A stretch of DNA of 64,000 nt, from the NCBI GenBank assembly GCA_018894105.1, contig CM032126.1, positions 12,985,001-13,049,000 on the forward strand. The letters are read 5' to 3'. A model generated the notes under the pieces. The model had not been told where the DNA came from. It saw nothing but the letters and a program-made list of their open reading frames with translations, and searched no databases. Shown in pieces: positions 1 to 11,944 of the stretch. Made by a program: the position numbers and the translations under genes. Position 1 is the stretch's first letter; each line of letters starts with the position of its first letter. This DNA is from Jacaranda mimosifolia (Eukaryota; Streptophyta; Magnoliopsida; Lamiales; Bignoniaceae).

Positions 1-641
1 AATAATTTAAACGGAATTTCCCGAAAAATGAACTCCGAAAAGGTAGAGTCGAAATTACTATGCGAACGCTACTAGATATTATATTATATTAACATATTTT
101 TACAATTATAACCGTATCACTTTTACTTGTATTATATTATAAAATACCACTAAATTAGTGCAACAAAATACTACTTTTGTTGCAGTAATACTTCTCTATT
201 ACGACTTTTTAGCTTTTTGATTAAGTATATTTCTTCTATTTCAAAATTTTGTTTATTTTGGTGTCCAGTTAAATAAAAAAAAATTGATTATATTATTTAG
301 TAATGATGTACTTAGGAAAATAGTTAAGATCTGTGATGAACAACACCATAAGACCAAAATAAAGCCAAGTATCGACATTTTATACGCATCTTATTGGAAC
401 AGATTGATATACTACTTTCTGAAGCAATTGTTAGTCCAGCAAGAAGCCCAATAACCATTACATTGTGAACCCTTTTAATCAAATTAGACCCCCGACTGCA
501 GTTTCACAAAAAGACTTATTTCCTCCAAAAACTGTTAAAAGAGTTAAATAACAAAAACAAGGCAACTTCTGCGACACAGCCTCATATCTATAGAGCCCAG
601 GAAGCTAATGGATATGCATTTATACAACATTGCAGTGTTGT
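1..641. other. Intergenic DNA downstream of the PFK gene
   Basis: AT-rich sequence with no coding frame I can support. It lies just past the stop codon of the minus-strand phosphofructokinase gene, so roughly 300-641 probably includes its 3' untranslated region. No transposon ends were recognised. Confidence 0.5.
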
Positions 642-3600
642 TTAGCATTCGACATTTTTATTCATCACTTCACCATCTGCAAAGCCATCGTCTAACAATG
701 CAGGAGGTGGTTGCTCCTCGTTGCTAGTTTCGATAACATCTTTTGTACGCAAAAAACTTGGCTGATTGGTCGAAGATAGAAGCCTTGCCCACATTCTGTC
801 TGTGATCACCACCTTGTTCTGTCTCTCATTTATCCGCTGCATAAACCATTAAGGACTCTATCTATATCAGTAACAGAATTCACATACACAGAAGTAATGA
901 AATCTTTCCAAAGAACCACTCAGAAACTAGCAAACTTGACAAGACTTGAAGCTTTTTTGTGTGATGGAAAAACTCACATTGAAAGGTATATAAGCATGTC
1001 TGCCATTTACAGGCCCTACTGTGAAACCTGTATATCCTGCCATTGCTCCATGGACTGCACTTTGGGCAAGAAGAGTGCAGTACACATTGTCAGATGCATT
1101 GCTAGGAATAGCGCGAATCATGTACGTAGGATCTGTGACACAAACAAGAGCAAACACCCTGTCAGAGTAATTTTCTCCACCTTCACTTCATTTTTCACAA
1201 AAGCAGAGTACTAACTAACCTATATATTTGAGATTAATTGTCATCTTTCTTTGCTTAGAAAAGTGATCCTGCAAAAAAAACAAGAATTGCAAAATGTTTT
1301 TAGCAATCAGACATATACAAATCTGAATAAAACCTTAAACAGATATGAAAGGATGACATAAAAGATAGAAGTTAAGGTAGTCAGACCTTAATCCTTTGTG
1401 ATATCCACAGTCCAACATCTTGGAGAAGCTTGTTTCCAGAAGCATCTTGTTCATTTACAGACTTCAAACTCTCGGAAAGTAGTTCCTGCCCTGCACCTTC
1501 AGCTATGACAATCACCATATGTCCATTTTCTTTAAGTCGTTTCTCTATATATTCAAATAATCCTCCAGGTCCTTCAAGATAGAAAGGCGACTCCGGAATA
1601 AGGCAGCAGTCCACATCTCGACTGGCAAGGGTAGCATACATAGCTATAAATCCTGCAACCACCATATGCGTCACAATTGTCAAGGAACCCAAAAAGTAGA
1701 GAAGGTATGCACATAATAAGGATTTTCTAGCAACTAAGATCACTCACTTTTTCAGAAAGCAAATAATAAAACAAAAACAAAAAAGAAAATCTCAGAATGT
1801 ATACCGCTATATCTCCCCATTAATTTCACAAGGCCAATGCCATTCTCGATACTCGTAGCTTCAACATGTGCTGCATTGATAGCACGCTCCGCTTCCTCAA
1901 CAGCAGAATCAAAACCGAAAGACTTGTCAATTATCTGCAGAGGGAGACAATGTGGCATAGAACATATCAGTTAGTGCTATCACATAGTTTTGAAGAATCA
2001 AATGCTTAGATGTTGTACATATAGAATAAGTACCGGAATGTCATTATCTATGGTTTTGGGAATTCCAGCAACTGCAACCTTGAGACCTCGTCTTCTGATT
2101 TCCTGTAGGATGGTAAATAGAGTTCTTTTAAGATGTGGTTATTGGAAGTAGTTTATTTCAATATGAAAAGAACGACAACAAAATGTAAAAGTCAATGCTG
2201 ATCTACTTTACATGCTACTGTGAAACTTGTATGCCTAGTGAAAAAACATAGTTGAACCAAGAAATACCTCAAAAATAACTGCTGCTCCTTTCTGAGTTCC
2301 ATCTCCACCTATTATGTAGACCTAACAAGACATGTGGCAAAGCAATGAACATGACTTTGACTAAAATACAATCATAGAAAAAATTTCAAATGATTTTATT
2401 TATGTAATATGTACCTGGTTGATTCCTCGGTCCTGAATGCTGTCAACAATCTTTTTAGTGTCATGACCACCACGAGATGTCCCCAGAATGGTTCCCCCTC
2501 GCTTATGAATGTCGTTCACAGTGTTGGGCGTTAGAGATATGGTGTTCTTAGAATAAAAGCCTCGATATCCTCCCTACAAGTTTACTGGCGTAATTAGCTG
2601 GTGATGCCATCACAAACTCAGTGTGTTTGAACTAAAAGAACTAATATCACTAATACTCATGCTTTCTGAAGTAACATTGTAATCAAGGCCATTGATAGAT
2701 TACAAAAAACTGAGAAACTTCAGCTAAGACCAGTTATTATTAATTTCTAACCTTAACTACAATTACTCATAGTTCATCTGGAAAACAGAATGTTTAGTGG
2801 ATAAAACTTGAGAACTAACAGTAGATCTACTTACATCTATTCCCAGAACGCTCTTTACACCATACATATGATGCAAACCACATACTATTTCCCTGATAAC
2901 TGTGTTGATACCAGGACACAAGCCTCCACATGTGACAATACATGCATGAACATCATCAGGCTCAAAACAAACCTGAAAAAAAAGTACACACTGTTAAGAT
3001 TGCAATGCGTAAAGTTGGTAACAGATATTAATGCAGTTAGCTGGGCCACATACTCTTTGGCGAGGACCAGCACGTCGAAAATGAGTCCCTCGCGGAGTAT
3101 CCTTATGAACGACAATCTATAAAAAAAAAAAAAAAGGACATAAGAAATGAGAATCTATAAAAAAAGGACGTAAGAATCTTTTAATAATACTGATACAAAA
3201 ATTCAGGTTTGCTAGTTCATTATCTCATGCTGCTGGTAGGATCAACAGAAAGATAGCCTGCCTTTAAGGCAGAGTTGTCTTTTTTAAAGAAATCCATTTA
3301 GACCAGCAACAGAGATCCAGGCACACCCTCCTAAGACATTTTTGCTCACTTTTACATAAATTTGTATACCACAATTTCTTAGTTCTGTTAATGAAATTTT
3401 CTTTCTAGGCTAAGCAGAAAGATAATCAAGGGGAGAGTTTTCTTTTCCAGAAACTAATTATCTCAAGAAAAACTGACCTTTTGTGCAACAGTGTCATCGT
3501 AGTCGACAAAATACTGCCTGCGAAGAAAAACAATTACCCACATCAATGAATGCAAACGCAATTCCTTGGCCACAATTTCTTTACCTAAAGAACTAAAGAG

Positions 3601-4171
3601 AAATTGATATGAGATAATATCAACTTACCTGACAGCCGAGTATGCAGGATTGTCTTGCAATGGATTGGGATAAGTCTGTCAAACGGAAAGAAGAACAAGA
3701 ATAAGAACTAAGTAGGGAACAGAAAAAGGGTATAAAGGATCTCCCTTTAAGATGGCATAATGCCAGTAGGTACCATTTGTATCCCAAGACTAAGAATAAT
3801 TTTTTTAAAATAAGATTCATCTACCAAGGTCTTAAAATAAGATTCATCCACCAAGGTGATCAGCTCTTAATGTAAGTGGGAATCATTAACTTCATAGCAT
3901 AATAGTGTAATACCAGTGAATAACAATAATTCCAAAGCATCCGCAGAAAAAGCAATGGGGAAAAGAACAATGAAACAGAGTAACATATACAACTCTCTTT
4001 AATTCATCCCACTTCACTTTTTGGATTGCAATACTCTAAATTTTTTGAAACAAACAAAAAAAAAAAAAAAGGAGAAAAGAAAGAGCTCAAGAAGAACAAA
4101 ACACTTAACTCATATTTAAAAATTACAATGAACGTTATTTTCAGAGAGACGCAAACAAACATATCCTAACG

Positions 4172-4209
<38 letters not shown>

Positions 4210-4489
4210 GGAGGGAGGGAGAAATTATACATACAGGAAGATTAGGAACGTAATCAGACAAGTGTGGTACATCTTCCAGAATATAACCAAAGTCCCCAGT
4301 CACGATTTTAGGCATGGAATTGCACTCCGACCCCATGGTAGCCGGCTTCACAAACACGTTTCTTGAATTAGAACGCTCAATTTTCTTCTGAAATCTGTGA
4401 TCACCGTTCGCCTCAGCTCCACCGCAGCGCAACCTCAACGAGACGGCTGTGGACGTAGCACCACCAACACCATTAGACAATGAGCCCAT
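642..4489 (-). CDS. PFK: ATP-dependent 6-phosphofructokinase, 13 exons
   Basis: The product converts fructose 6-phosphate and ATP to fructose 1,6-bisphosphate in glycolysis. Exons on the minus strand: 4489-4235, 3675-3629, 3517-3478, 3116-3054, 2972-2835, 2573-2415, 2321-2268, 2102-2034, 1934-1805, 1652-1387, 1268-1220, 1132-978, 836-642. All junctions are GT-AG and the exons sum to 1620 nt, giving 539 aa. Seen motifs: GGDGT at 239-243, which marks the ATP-type rather than the pyrophosphate-type enzyme; PKTIDND at 267-273 (sugar-phosphate binding and catalytic Asp); MGRYSG at 314-319; PESPF at 338-342; and the plant-typical [21 protein letters not shown] near the C-terminus. The sequence resembles the mostly cytosolic Arabidopsis PFK1/3/6/7 group. 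The N-terminus is about 50 residues longer than usual. Met1 follows an in-frame TGA by two codons and has a weak context, whereas Met52 has a strong one and would give 488 aa, close to the family norm. The true start is therefore uncertain. Confidence 0.96.
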
Positions 4490-5363
4490 CAATTTTCACA
4501 CCGCAATTATATTACCTTCTCAATGCATAACATATTTTATGGCAAACAAAAACTATATATTTATACTGTGTATGTATATATGGAAAACAGCCGCAGATCA
4601 CTTGAAAACGTTGCGCCTTGCCCAAGTTTTCTAGAACTTTGGTAGCTTATGGACTTCAAAGTTTGACGACGAATTTTCAAACCTTAATCTTGGCTAAGTA
4701 ATGGATGTAATATTTGTGTATATGGAAGGATCGAATCAAAGAGAAACAGGTGGCTAGGATTTCTGGTGGAGTTCACGGAAATTTGGAGCTGGCAGCGGAG
4801 AGCAAAGGAGAAAAGGAAAGAGGGTGGAAGGAGGAGGGAAAGGAAGAAGAAAAATTACTGTTGCCAAACAGAATTTCCGCGGTTGTATGGGAATGTCCTA
4901 ATTTCTCAACATACAGTACAATATCTCGATTCTGGTCCTGTATTTATACTAGCAAATATGGATTGGCAGTATGATTTGTTGAAGTAAGGCCAGGATCTTC
5001 TCGAAATGTTGAAGATTCTATTCTTGTTCCAGATTCTACACCTTTTTCTAACACAATAAATTGTCAGTTGGTACGGTTGGTTTGATTGGGATTTCTGCGT
5101 GGACTTACTTTTTTAAGTAATTTAATAATAGAAAAATAACAGTGCATATCTTGTAATATTTTTCATGTCAAAATTATTACAACTATAACCTAATTACCCT
5201 ACATTTAATTATTTATTTTTTCGGAAATACTTCAAAATAATGTTTTTCTTTAAATTTCAAATATGCCCGTCAATTACTTTTTAGTACTGGCATGGCATCA
5301 TTAGACCAATAGTTTTCAGTATCGACCATTATTCTTAAGCAACAAGATAAAAAGATACTTAAT
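4490..5363. other. PFK upstream region
   Basis: This region should hold the 5' untranslated region and promoter of the minus-strand PFK gene. Short open frames at 4714-4987 are purine-rich and resemble no family. A (TA)n-(GA)n microsatellite at about 4171-4220 lies in PFK intron 1. I could not fix a TATA box. Confidence 0.4.
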
Positions 5364-5715
5364 TGTTGATGACGAATCAAATAGGAGTGTGTATATTAAA
5401 ATAAGTTAGTAATAAAAAATTAAATATTATGAAACAACAAAATAAAAATAAATGAGAGAAGAACTTACGTGGCTCATCCAAATTTGAGATACATCCACAT
5501 AGCATATATAATAAAATATCCATTATTGCTTTGAAAGAAGTACAATAAGGAGATTCAAAGTGTCTGAATAAATTTTACTCATGTAATTGTTCAAATAATT
5601 GAGAAACGCTCTTATTTATAGGAGTAACAAGATGGGATTAAAACACAGTCCTAATCAAATTTAACCTCTAAGAAACAAATCAAATTTTAATTAAACTAGA
5701 ACACCAATCCCAACA
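5364..5715 (-). repeat. Probable solo LTR of a Ty1/copia-like retrotransposon
   Basis: Read on the minus strand, the block starts TGTTGGGATTGG at 5715 and ends CATCAACA at 5364, so it has the TG...CA ends of an LTR with a TGTTG/CAACA inverted pair. Inside are a CTATAAATA promoter-like motif (about 5620), and near the end a GAGCCACGTAAGTTCTT segment, an arrangement common in plant copia LTRs. No gag, pol or second LTR lies beside it, so a solo LTR left by recombination is the likeliest reading. Flanks share only AAT, so a clean 5-bp target duplication is not seen. Confidence 0.5.
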
Positions 5716-6477
5716 AATTAGGATACGAGGTCCTATTAGGCTATAATTTTTGAGGCACAACCCAACATTAAATAATTTGAAATTATACTACAACTAAACA
5801 TGCAAATATATTAACAGGTGGAGTTTTAATGTCTTTTTTCTTTTCTTTTTATCTTTGTTTGCTTTTCGTACTTTTGAGAAATTTGATGCGAGCAGGAGTT
5901 TTCGTTACAACATTTGTTATTGATGGGAACATTATTGACTTTTTGTTAGCAATTAAATAATATTGGTGTAACTGAACATGAGATGTGACGTGTAATGTGG
6001 CGTACACTACGTAATTAGGAAATTAATATTTTGTATGAATCATTTGCTGTTAATATATAACAATTCTTGAGAAAGGGTTAGAAAATTGAGATAATTTAGA
6101 GTGGCGCGGGGGAAGGCTTTTTCTTATGAATTTAATATGCGGCATACCTTTTTCTGTAATAAAGTATTAATTTATGAAATAAAAATTAAAATGGATGGCG
6201 TATAATTTTCCAAGTCTAAATTAATCATTTGAATGTCATGAACTTCTGGTTTGATTAACCAATTAATAACTTTTTTTAAAAAACGAATTAAAATTACTTA
6301 TATAAGTATTTACTTTTTCTACCATCACTCCAATTTACTGAATGCAATATAAGAAAAAATCAAGTGATAAAAAATTAATTGAATAATATTTAAAAAATAA
6401 TTGATAGGTACCATGACTTAAGAAATTTATAATATTATTCAAAAGTTAATATCACAATTGTTAATAAAAAACTTACA

Positions 6478-6826
6478 ATTAGTTTGTTTATGTTTTTAAA
6501 TCCATTTTCACTATTTGAAAATAAATTATCAACAACTTATAATTATTTTTATTAATATTCTAATTCATTTTCATCTCAAAATATATTTTCCAATAACCTA
6601 CATATCTTTTTTCAATAACCTAACCTACATATCTTTTTTCAATAACCTATATGTATATATTTTTTCTCTTCTTCATTATTACTATATTTCTCCACCTACA
6701 ACCTACTAAATCCTATATAATCATTATTTTTTATACTATCCAAATACAAATATATTTTCAACCAATTTTACTGTAACTAACTTTTCAAACTTTAAAAATA
6801 TTGAAAATGAAAACACAGCCAAACTG
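6478..6826. mobile_element. Possible MITE with imperfect terminal inverted repeats
   Basis: The left end reads TTAGTTTGTTTATG with a following CATTTTCA. The complement of the right end reads CCAGTTTGGCTGTGTTTTCA, so the ends form a loose inverted pair around an AT-rich core. Within it, a 27-bp unit containing CATATCTTTTTTCAATAACC is tandemly duplicated at about 6597-6650. No target duplication was found, so an ordinary AT-rich stretch remains possible. Confidence 0.3.
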
Positions 6827-7130
6827 GTTGTTGAAGTTTTTGTAATGCAGCAACTGGATTACATAAAAACAAAAAGAAAAAAAAAAACGTGATAATTGCA
6901 AAAGTCACAAGAACTATAAAATTCTCGTGGAATATTCGGCGCCCAGACGTAACAAGGGTTCGATCAACTGAATTTGAGCCCACTAAATACAAACCATCAA
7001 CATAATTCAGGGTGGCTAAATTAAATAACCTACCCCAGTCTTGAGTTTTGACTTTGAACCAAATTATGCATTCAAATTGTCACTTGTTTACTCTTTAGCT
7101 CTTTTATATTTTTTTCTTCCTTTCTTGACC

Positions 7131-7132
<2 letters not shown>

Positions 7133-7163
<31 letters not shown>
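7133..7163. repeat. Poly(T) run of 31
   Basis: An uninterrupted T run in intergenic DNA. No retroposed gene body was found on either side, so I read it as a simple repeat rather than a retrogene tail. Confidence 0.85.
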
Positions 7164-7164
<1 letters not shown>

Positions 7165-7867
7165 GATATGCCTTTCATTTTCTTGTTTGTTACACATGGA
7201 TTTATTTCAAAGTTCTATTTGAATTTTGAATCTTGATTCGAAAACAAAAACTTAAAAAGTAATAATAAAAAATTATTTTTACTTCAAAAGATGACAATTT
7301 TTTATGCTACATATAAATTTTAAGTTTCATGAGAAAAACATAAAAGATAATATTTTTTAAAAAAAAAAATTCTTGGGGGAATTATTCCCATTACCTACAA
7401 GTAAACATACATAATATGACTTAAGGCAATGGAAAGGACGGCGAAGGCGCAAAACTCATGTGGATTTCGTGACGTACGCTTGGGGTAAAGACCAAAAACT
7501 CTGGAAAAGAAGTCCTCAAATACATCAATGTTCACGCTGGAGTTGGTTTGCCCAAAATTTGCTTTTTTGCCCATTCTACTTTCTAGAATGGCATGCCAAA
7601 TGACTTGAATTCGGGCTAAACTTCGTTGAAACTGTTGACTGCATTTTATAGATGAAAATTATTCTTTTTGAGTCATGCTGTTGTCACGTGTCACCCCTCA
7701 GCGCAATTTCATTACTCTTATTTTTCTCGCTGAAAATTTAGAATTCTAATTATTTATTAGCAAGATTAGTCTTCCAACTTTAACCTTTAATATCCCCAAT
7801 TGCTGATAATTGTGATTAATCAACCAAACAAACAAGCCAATTGTAGTAATAATAAAATAATATATAT

Positions 7868-8360
7868 TGATGCAGGAGCTAAAAAATAGCTCAAGGTCAA
7901 TATTGTTAATTTCAAGCACAGACCCAAATCCACAAGATTAATCGAAATGGGGCTAAAGTAGGCCCTTAGAGATGAAATTTGAATTAAAGTTGAGCTTTAA
8001 AGGTCATTTGCAAGTCGAAAGATTTTCAGCTTCTCAACATCTCGGATTGCTCGCGCAGACATCATGTGTATTTAGCAAGAGTGGACAATTGGAATGTTTT
8101 TTTGCATTAATAAATGTAGTGATTCATTGAGAATCTAAGATAAGATCCATCATATCTAGACAACCTTATAAATGGAGAAGTAGAGAGGTAGCAAGGGCAA
8201 AGAGCTATAAGAACTCCTAAACATAAATCATTTTATTTCATATATTTTGTATTGAGTGAGAAAGGTAGTGAGGATAGAGAATTGTAAGAACTCCTGAAGA
8301 TAAATAGTTTTGTTTCATACATATTATAGTGAGTGAGTGTTTTTTTTCTTAGTTACATCA
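7868..8360 (+). repeat. Candidate 5' LTR of the older Tat element
   Basis: It starts TGATG at 7868 and ends CATCA at 8360, a perfect 5-bp terminal inverted pair. The next bases, TGTGGGAAAC, match the second half of the primer-site region of the younger element (CTGTGGGAAATC), as if the TGGCGCCG part had been deleted. A TTATAAATGG TATA-like motif lies near 8165. Downstream of it a ~79-bp unit is tandemly duplicated (about 8190-8268 and 8269-8347), sharing AAGAACTCCT and GTGAGTGAG-type ends. Without a partner LTR the call rests on the ends and on the position before gag. Confidence 0.5.
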
Positions 8361-8389
8361 TGTGGGAAACAATTTTTAAGTAAGATGTG

Positions 8390-9740
8390 ACTTAGTATGG
8401 CTGATGGAGTTGAGAGAGACGAGTTCGTATATAAGAGAATAGGTGTGCAAGAACATGATGATCTTGAGTAGGAGGTATCTCGAGACCTCCTTGAGCAAAA
8501 TGAATAATTGAATAGTGCCCAAGCCGAAGTTGAAACCTTAAGCTTGGATCACTTGCAACAGATGATATCTTCAGCGCTGCTCGGCTTCCTAGCAACGCCA
8601 CTAAGTAAGGAGCTTCAAGACGATGTCAAGAACCTACCAAGGATCAAATCTCTAATGCTCGTCTAGGAGTGGAAAGATGGCGAGATCTCCCCAAAATGTC
8701 AGTTCACCAAATATTGCTAGGGAAATGGAAGTTTTTCGAGCTTAGCTCGCTAATGAAAAGGAAAAAAATGGCCAAAGAATCTACCCTTACGAAATATAAA
8801 GGAGGAGTCCCGTTTAGTGTCTGAGTAATGTATGAAGAGCTTCCACTCAACTTCAAAATTGTTAGTATGCAAGAATACATAGGAGCATTTGATCTCTTAG
8901 AACACTTATGCAAGTTCGGACATGCTGCTTTGCTCAATCAGTACTCAGATGCTATAAAGTGTCGAGTATTCCTTACTACGTGGGCAGGATTGGCTTAGAG
9001 CTGGTTTGACCAATTGACCCTAGGATCTATAAATTTCTCTAAAGAATTCAGCGAGATGTTCTTGCATCAATTCACAAGTAGTAAGCGTTACTGAAAGACT
9101 TCATTGAGTCTCTTTAATTTGAAGCAAGAACAAGGCAAGATGCTTAGATCTTTTTTTCAAAAGTTCACTATTGCAGTTGTAGAAGTCCTATTACTTCCTA
9201 GGAAATTTTAATCAGTGGGTTCACTCAACGACTGTGAGATGTCTAGTTCTGTAAATCGTTGGACAAAAAAGCTACGCCAGACTCTGACTCCTTGCTGTTT
9301 AAATTAGAGAAATATATCAATTTGGAGGAAGCACGAAGGACGAAAACAGAGAGATCAAATCAAAGAAAAAGGAGGCAAAAGACATCCAAATAGCTCAAAA
9401 AAGCTTCAGGGAATAGAGGACGATGAAGTAATGGAGCCCTATCATAACTTTGATGAGCATACCCATTTAAAGGTATCTCCTGCCCAAGCATTACTATCAA
9501 TAGATAATTCTAACCTTTTAAGATGGCCTAGAAGTGTGAAGCTTAGTTATACTAGACCTCCGTCTGAAAATTTTTGTCAATTCCATAATAATTTTAAGCA
9601 TTTGATGAATGAATGTAAACATCTAAAAAATGAAGTGCAAGCAGGATATGTGAATGAACTAGTTGCTAGGGAAGGGCAAAAAGCAACAAGGTTTCAACAT
9701 CAAACTTTTAGAATAACCCTGACCGGGATATGCCTATAAG
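8390..9740 (+). pseudogene. gag: gag remnant of the older Tat element
   Basis: Conceptual translation across several frames gives a retrotransposon gag capsid-like segment (SWFDQLTLGSINFSKEF, then FLHQFTSSKRY, about 9000-9100). Next is a zinc-knuckle-like CQFHNNFKHLMNEC at about 9570-9612, with the C-x2-H-x4-H-x4-C spacing also seen in the younger element. The longest intact piece is 9431-9739. Numerous stops and frameshifts make it non-functional. Confidence 0.7.
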
Positions 9741-10699
9741 AGACATTCCTACTCTTCCTAGAGAGCTGCCCTAGCACTTTGGAGGAGTGATTAATATGAT
9801 AGCAGGAGTTCGACTAACTGCAATTCACATAAGGCTCGAAAAGCTCATGCTCATGTAGCCACATCGCAGTATCATTATGATTGACCTACGATGAACAATG
9901 GAGGAAGAAGTAAATGGTAGATGCTTTCGGAGTTTTCTAATATATCCTTCGATCCAAAAGATCTAGGTGGGGTCTAGATACTACTCCAGGATACCTGATT
10001 ATTACCATCACAATAGCAAACTATGCAGTCGCTTGAATATTAAGGATGGTGAAAGTTCTGTTGATATATTATTTGCTATGTTTCTGCCAAATGGATTTAA
10101 GCTCGATTAGATTGGAAGCAGTTAAGATAGTAGTCTTTAGGTTCATTAGAGCATCGATAAAGCCTTTAGGACAGGTAGTGTTGCCCATATCCCTGGTAGT
10201 AGTCCACTACAGAAAACGTGTATGCTGCATTTTTTGGTGGTAGATTCCCCATCAGCCTACAATGTTATTTTAGGATGACCCCTGCTTAGTATGTTCCAAT
10301 CCATTGCTTCACCCTTACACATGAAGATCAAATTTCCAGTGGATGGTCAAGTAGGAGAAGCTCAAAGAGATCAATTTGCTGCATGGAAGTGTTATGTGAA
10401 TCCATTAGAAAAGAAGGAGCTTTAGAGCAACATCTTTAGATATGGAGATCGACTCCCCTGACTTAGACACCTCTCAACCACATTTCCAACTTACTGAAGA
10501 GCTCCTGATGATAGAGTTATTCCCGAGAGCTCAGTAGAAAATCACTTGTGTTGGAGCTCGATTGGATCTAAAGTTTAGATAAAAGATTAATAAGGTTTTT
10601 AAGAAAGAATGTGGACGTCTTCGCATTTACAGTAAGTGATATAAAAGGAATAGACCCCGCAGTGATTGAGCATAACTTGAACATTGATCAAAACAGCGA

Positions 10700-11300
10700 T
10701 CAGCTAAGTAAAGAAAAATGGATTTCAGAGTAGAGAAATATAGGATCATAAAAGAAGAGGTGGAAAAACTGTTGGCAGAGGTCATATTCTGGAAATTCAA
10801 TTCCTAGAATGGTTGTTGAATGTTATGTTGGTACAAAAAAATGCAGGGAAATGGCAAGTTTGTATTAATTTTGCAATCTTAATAAAGCTCTTCTGAAGGA
10901 TTTTTATCCCTTACGTAGCTAGTAGATGCCATGGTAGGCTGTGAGATATTAAGCATGATAGATGCTTTACAGGATTACCATCAAATAAGGTTAGCTAAAG
11001 AAAATAGGAAGTATGTGTTCACTAGCACTTACTGCTACATAGCCATGCCATCAAGTTGAAGAACATGGGGGCGACGTACCAAAGATTGATGGATCAAATC
11101 TTTCAACATCAAATAGGGAGAAATATGGAGGTGTATGTGGACAACATGCTTACTAAAAGCAAAAAAGTGGAAGACCATTTAGAAGACCTATCTAAAACCT
11201 TTGATACATTGCAGAGGTATCGAATGATGTTAAACCCACCAAGTCTGCATTTGGAGTAAATGAGGAAAGTTTCTTAGGTACATAGTGACTCAGAGAGGTA
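10700..11300 (+). pseudogene. pol: Reverse transcriptase remnant (older element)
   Basis: Translation shows LSMIDALQDYHQIRLA at about 10950-10998, then MGATYQRLMDQIF and EVYVDNMLTK at about 11065-11160. The catalytic YVDD box reads YVDN (11134-11145): the second metal-binding Asp codon is AAC. Frameshifts near 10900 and 11050 separate the pieces. The fragment at 11522-11764 continues into RNase H (EIYYVSKVLHGA). Confidence 0.8.
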
Positions 11301-11944
11301 CTGAGGTCAATCCTAAGAATATAAAAGCTATCCAGGACATGTTTCCCCCATGAACTATTCGAGAAGTCCACAAACTTACAAGTTGGATAGTCGCATTGAG
11401 CATATTCATCTCTAAACTCACAGAGTGAAGTCTCCATTTTTTCTTTAGAGTTATGCAAAAAGCTAAGGTATTTGAGTAGGGTGACAAATGTCAACTCATG
11501 TTCGAATAGCAGAAGGAATACTTGGCCAAGTTATCCCTCCTTACAAAGCTACACCAGAATGAGAAGCTGTTTTTGTATCTGGTAGTTAGTAAGCAAGCTT
11601 TGTGGTCAGTATTCCTAGGGGAAAAGTTGGATAAACAACAAGAAATATATTATGTAAGTAAAGTGTTGCATGGAGCATTGTCGCAATACATTGTCATGGA
11701 AAAACTAATGTTGAACTTTGTAACCACAGTTAGGTGTTTATGCCCTTTTTTTTTTCACACTTGATAATGGTAAAGACAAATCACCCCTAGTGGCAAATCT
11801 TGGAAAAACCTAAGGCATCTAGTTGGTTCGTAAAATAGGCGATTGAGTAAGGGCAATATAACATTACTTATGCACTAAGGACATTTATAAAAGCTTAGGC
11901 ATTAGCTTACTATGTTGTTGAGCTTACAATAGGCTTAAAAGAAA

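Larger units (their letters stand above)
5716..7867. other. AT-rich intergenic DNA with simple repeats
   Basis: No gene is supported here. It holds a possible small MITE (6478-6826) and a run of 31 T at 7133-7163. Short frames at 6515-6709 and 7041-7229 are low-complexity translations of A/T runs. Confidence 0.5.

Noticed and set aside
897..1214. 105-codon plus-strand frame
   Set aside because: It is the complement of PFK exon 12 and its flanks; the minus strand carries clear PFK motifs.
7133..7163. Tail of a retroposed gene or SINE
   Set aside because: No gene body, SINE promoter boxes or target duplication found beside the T run.
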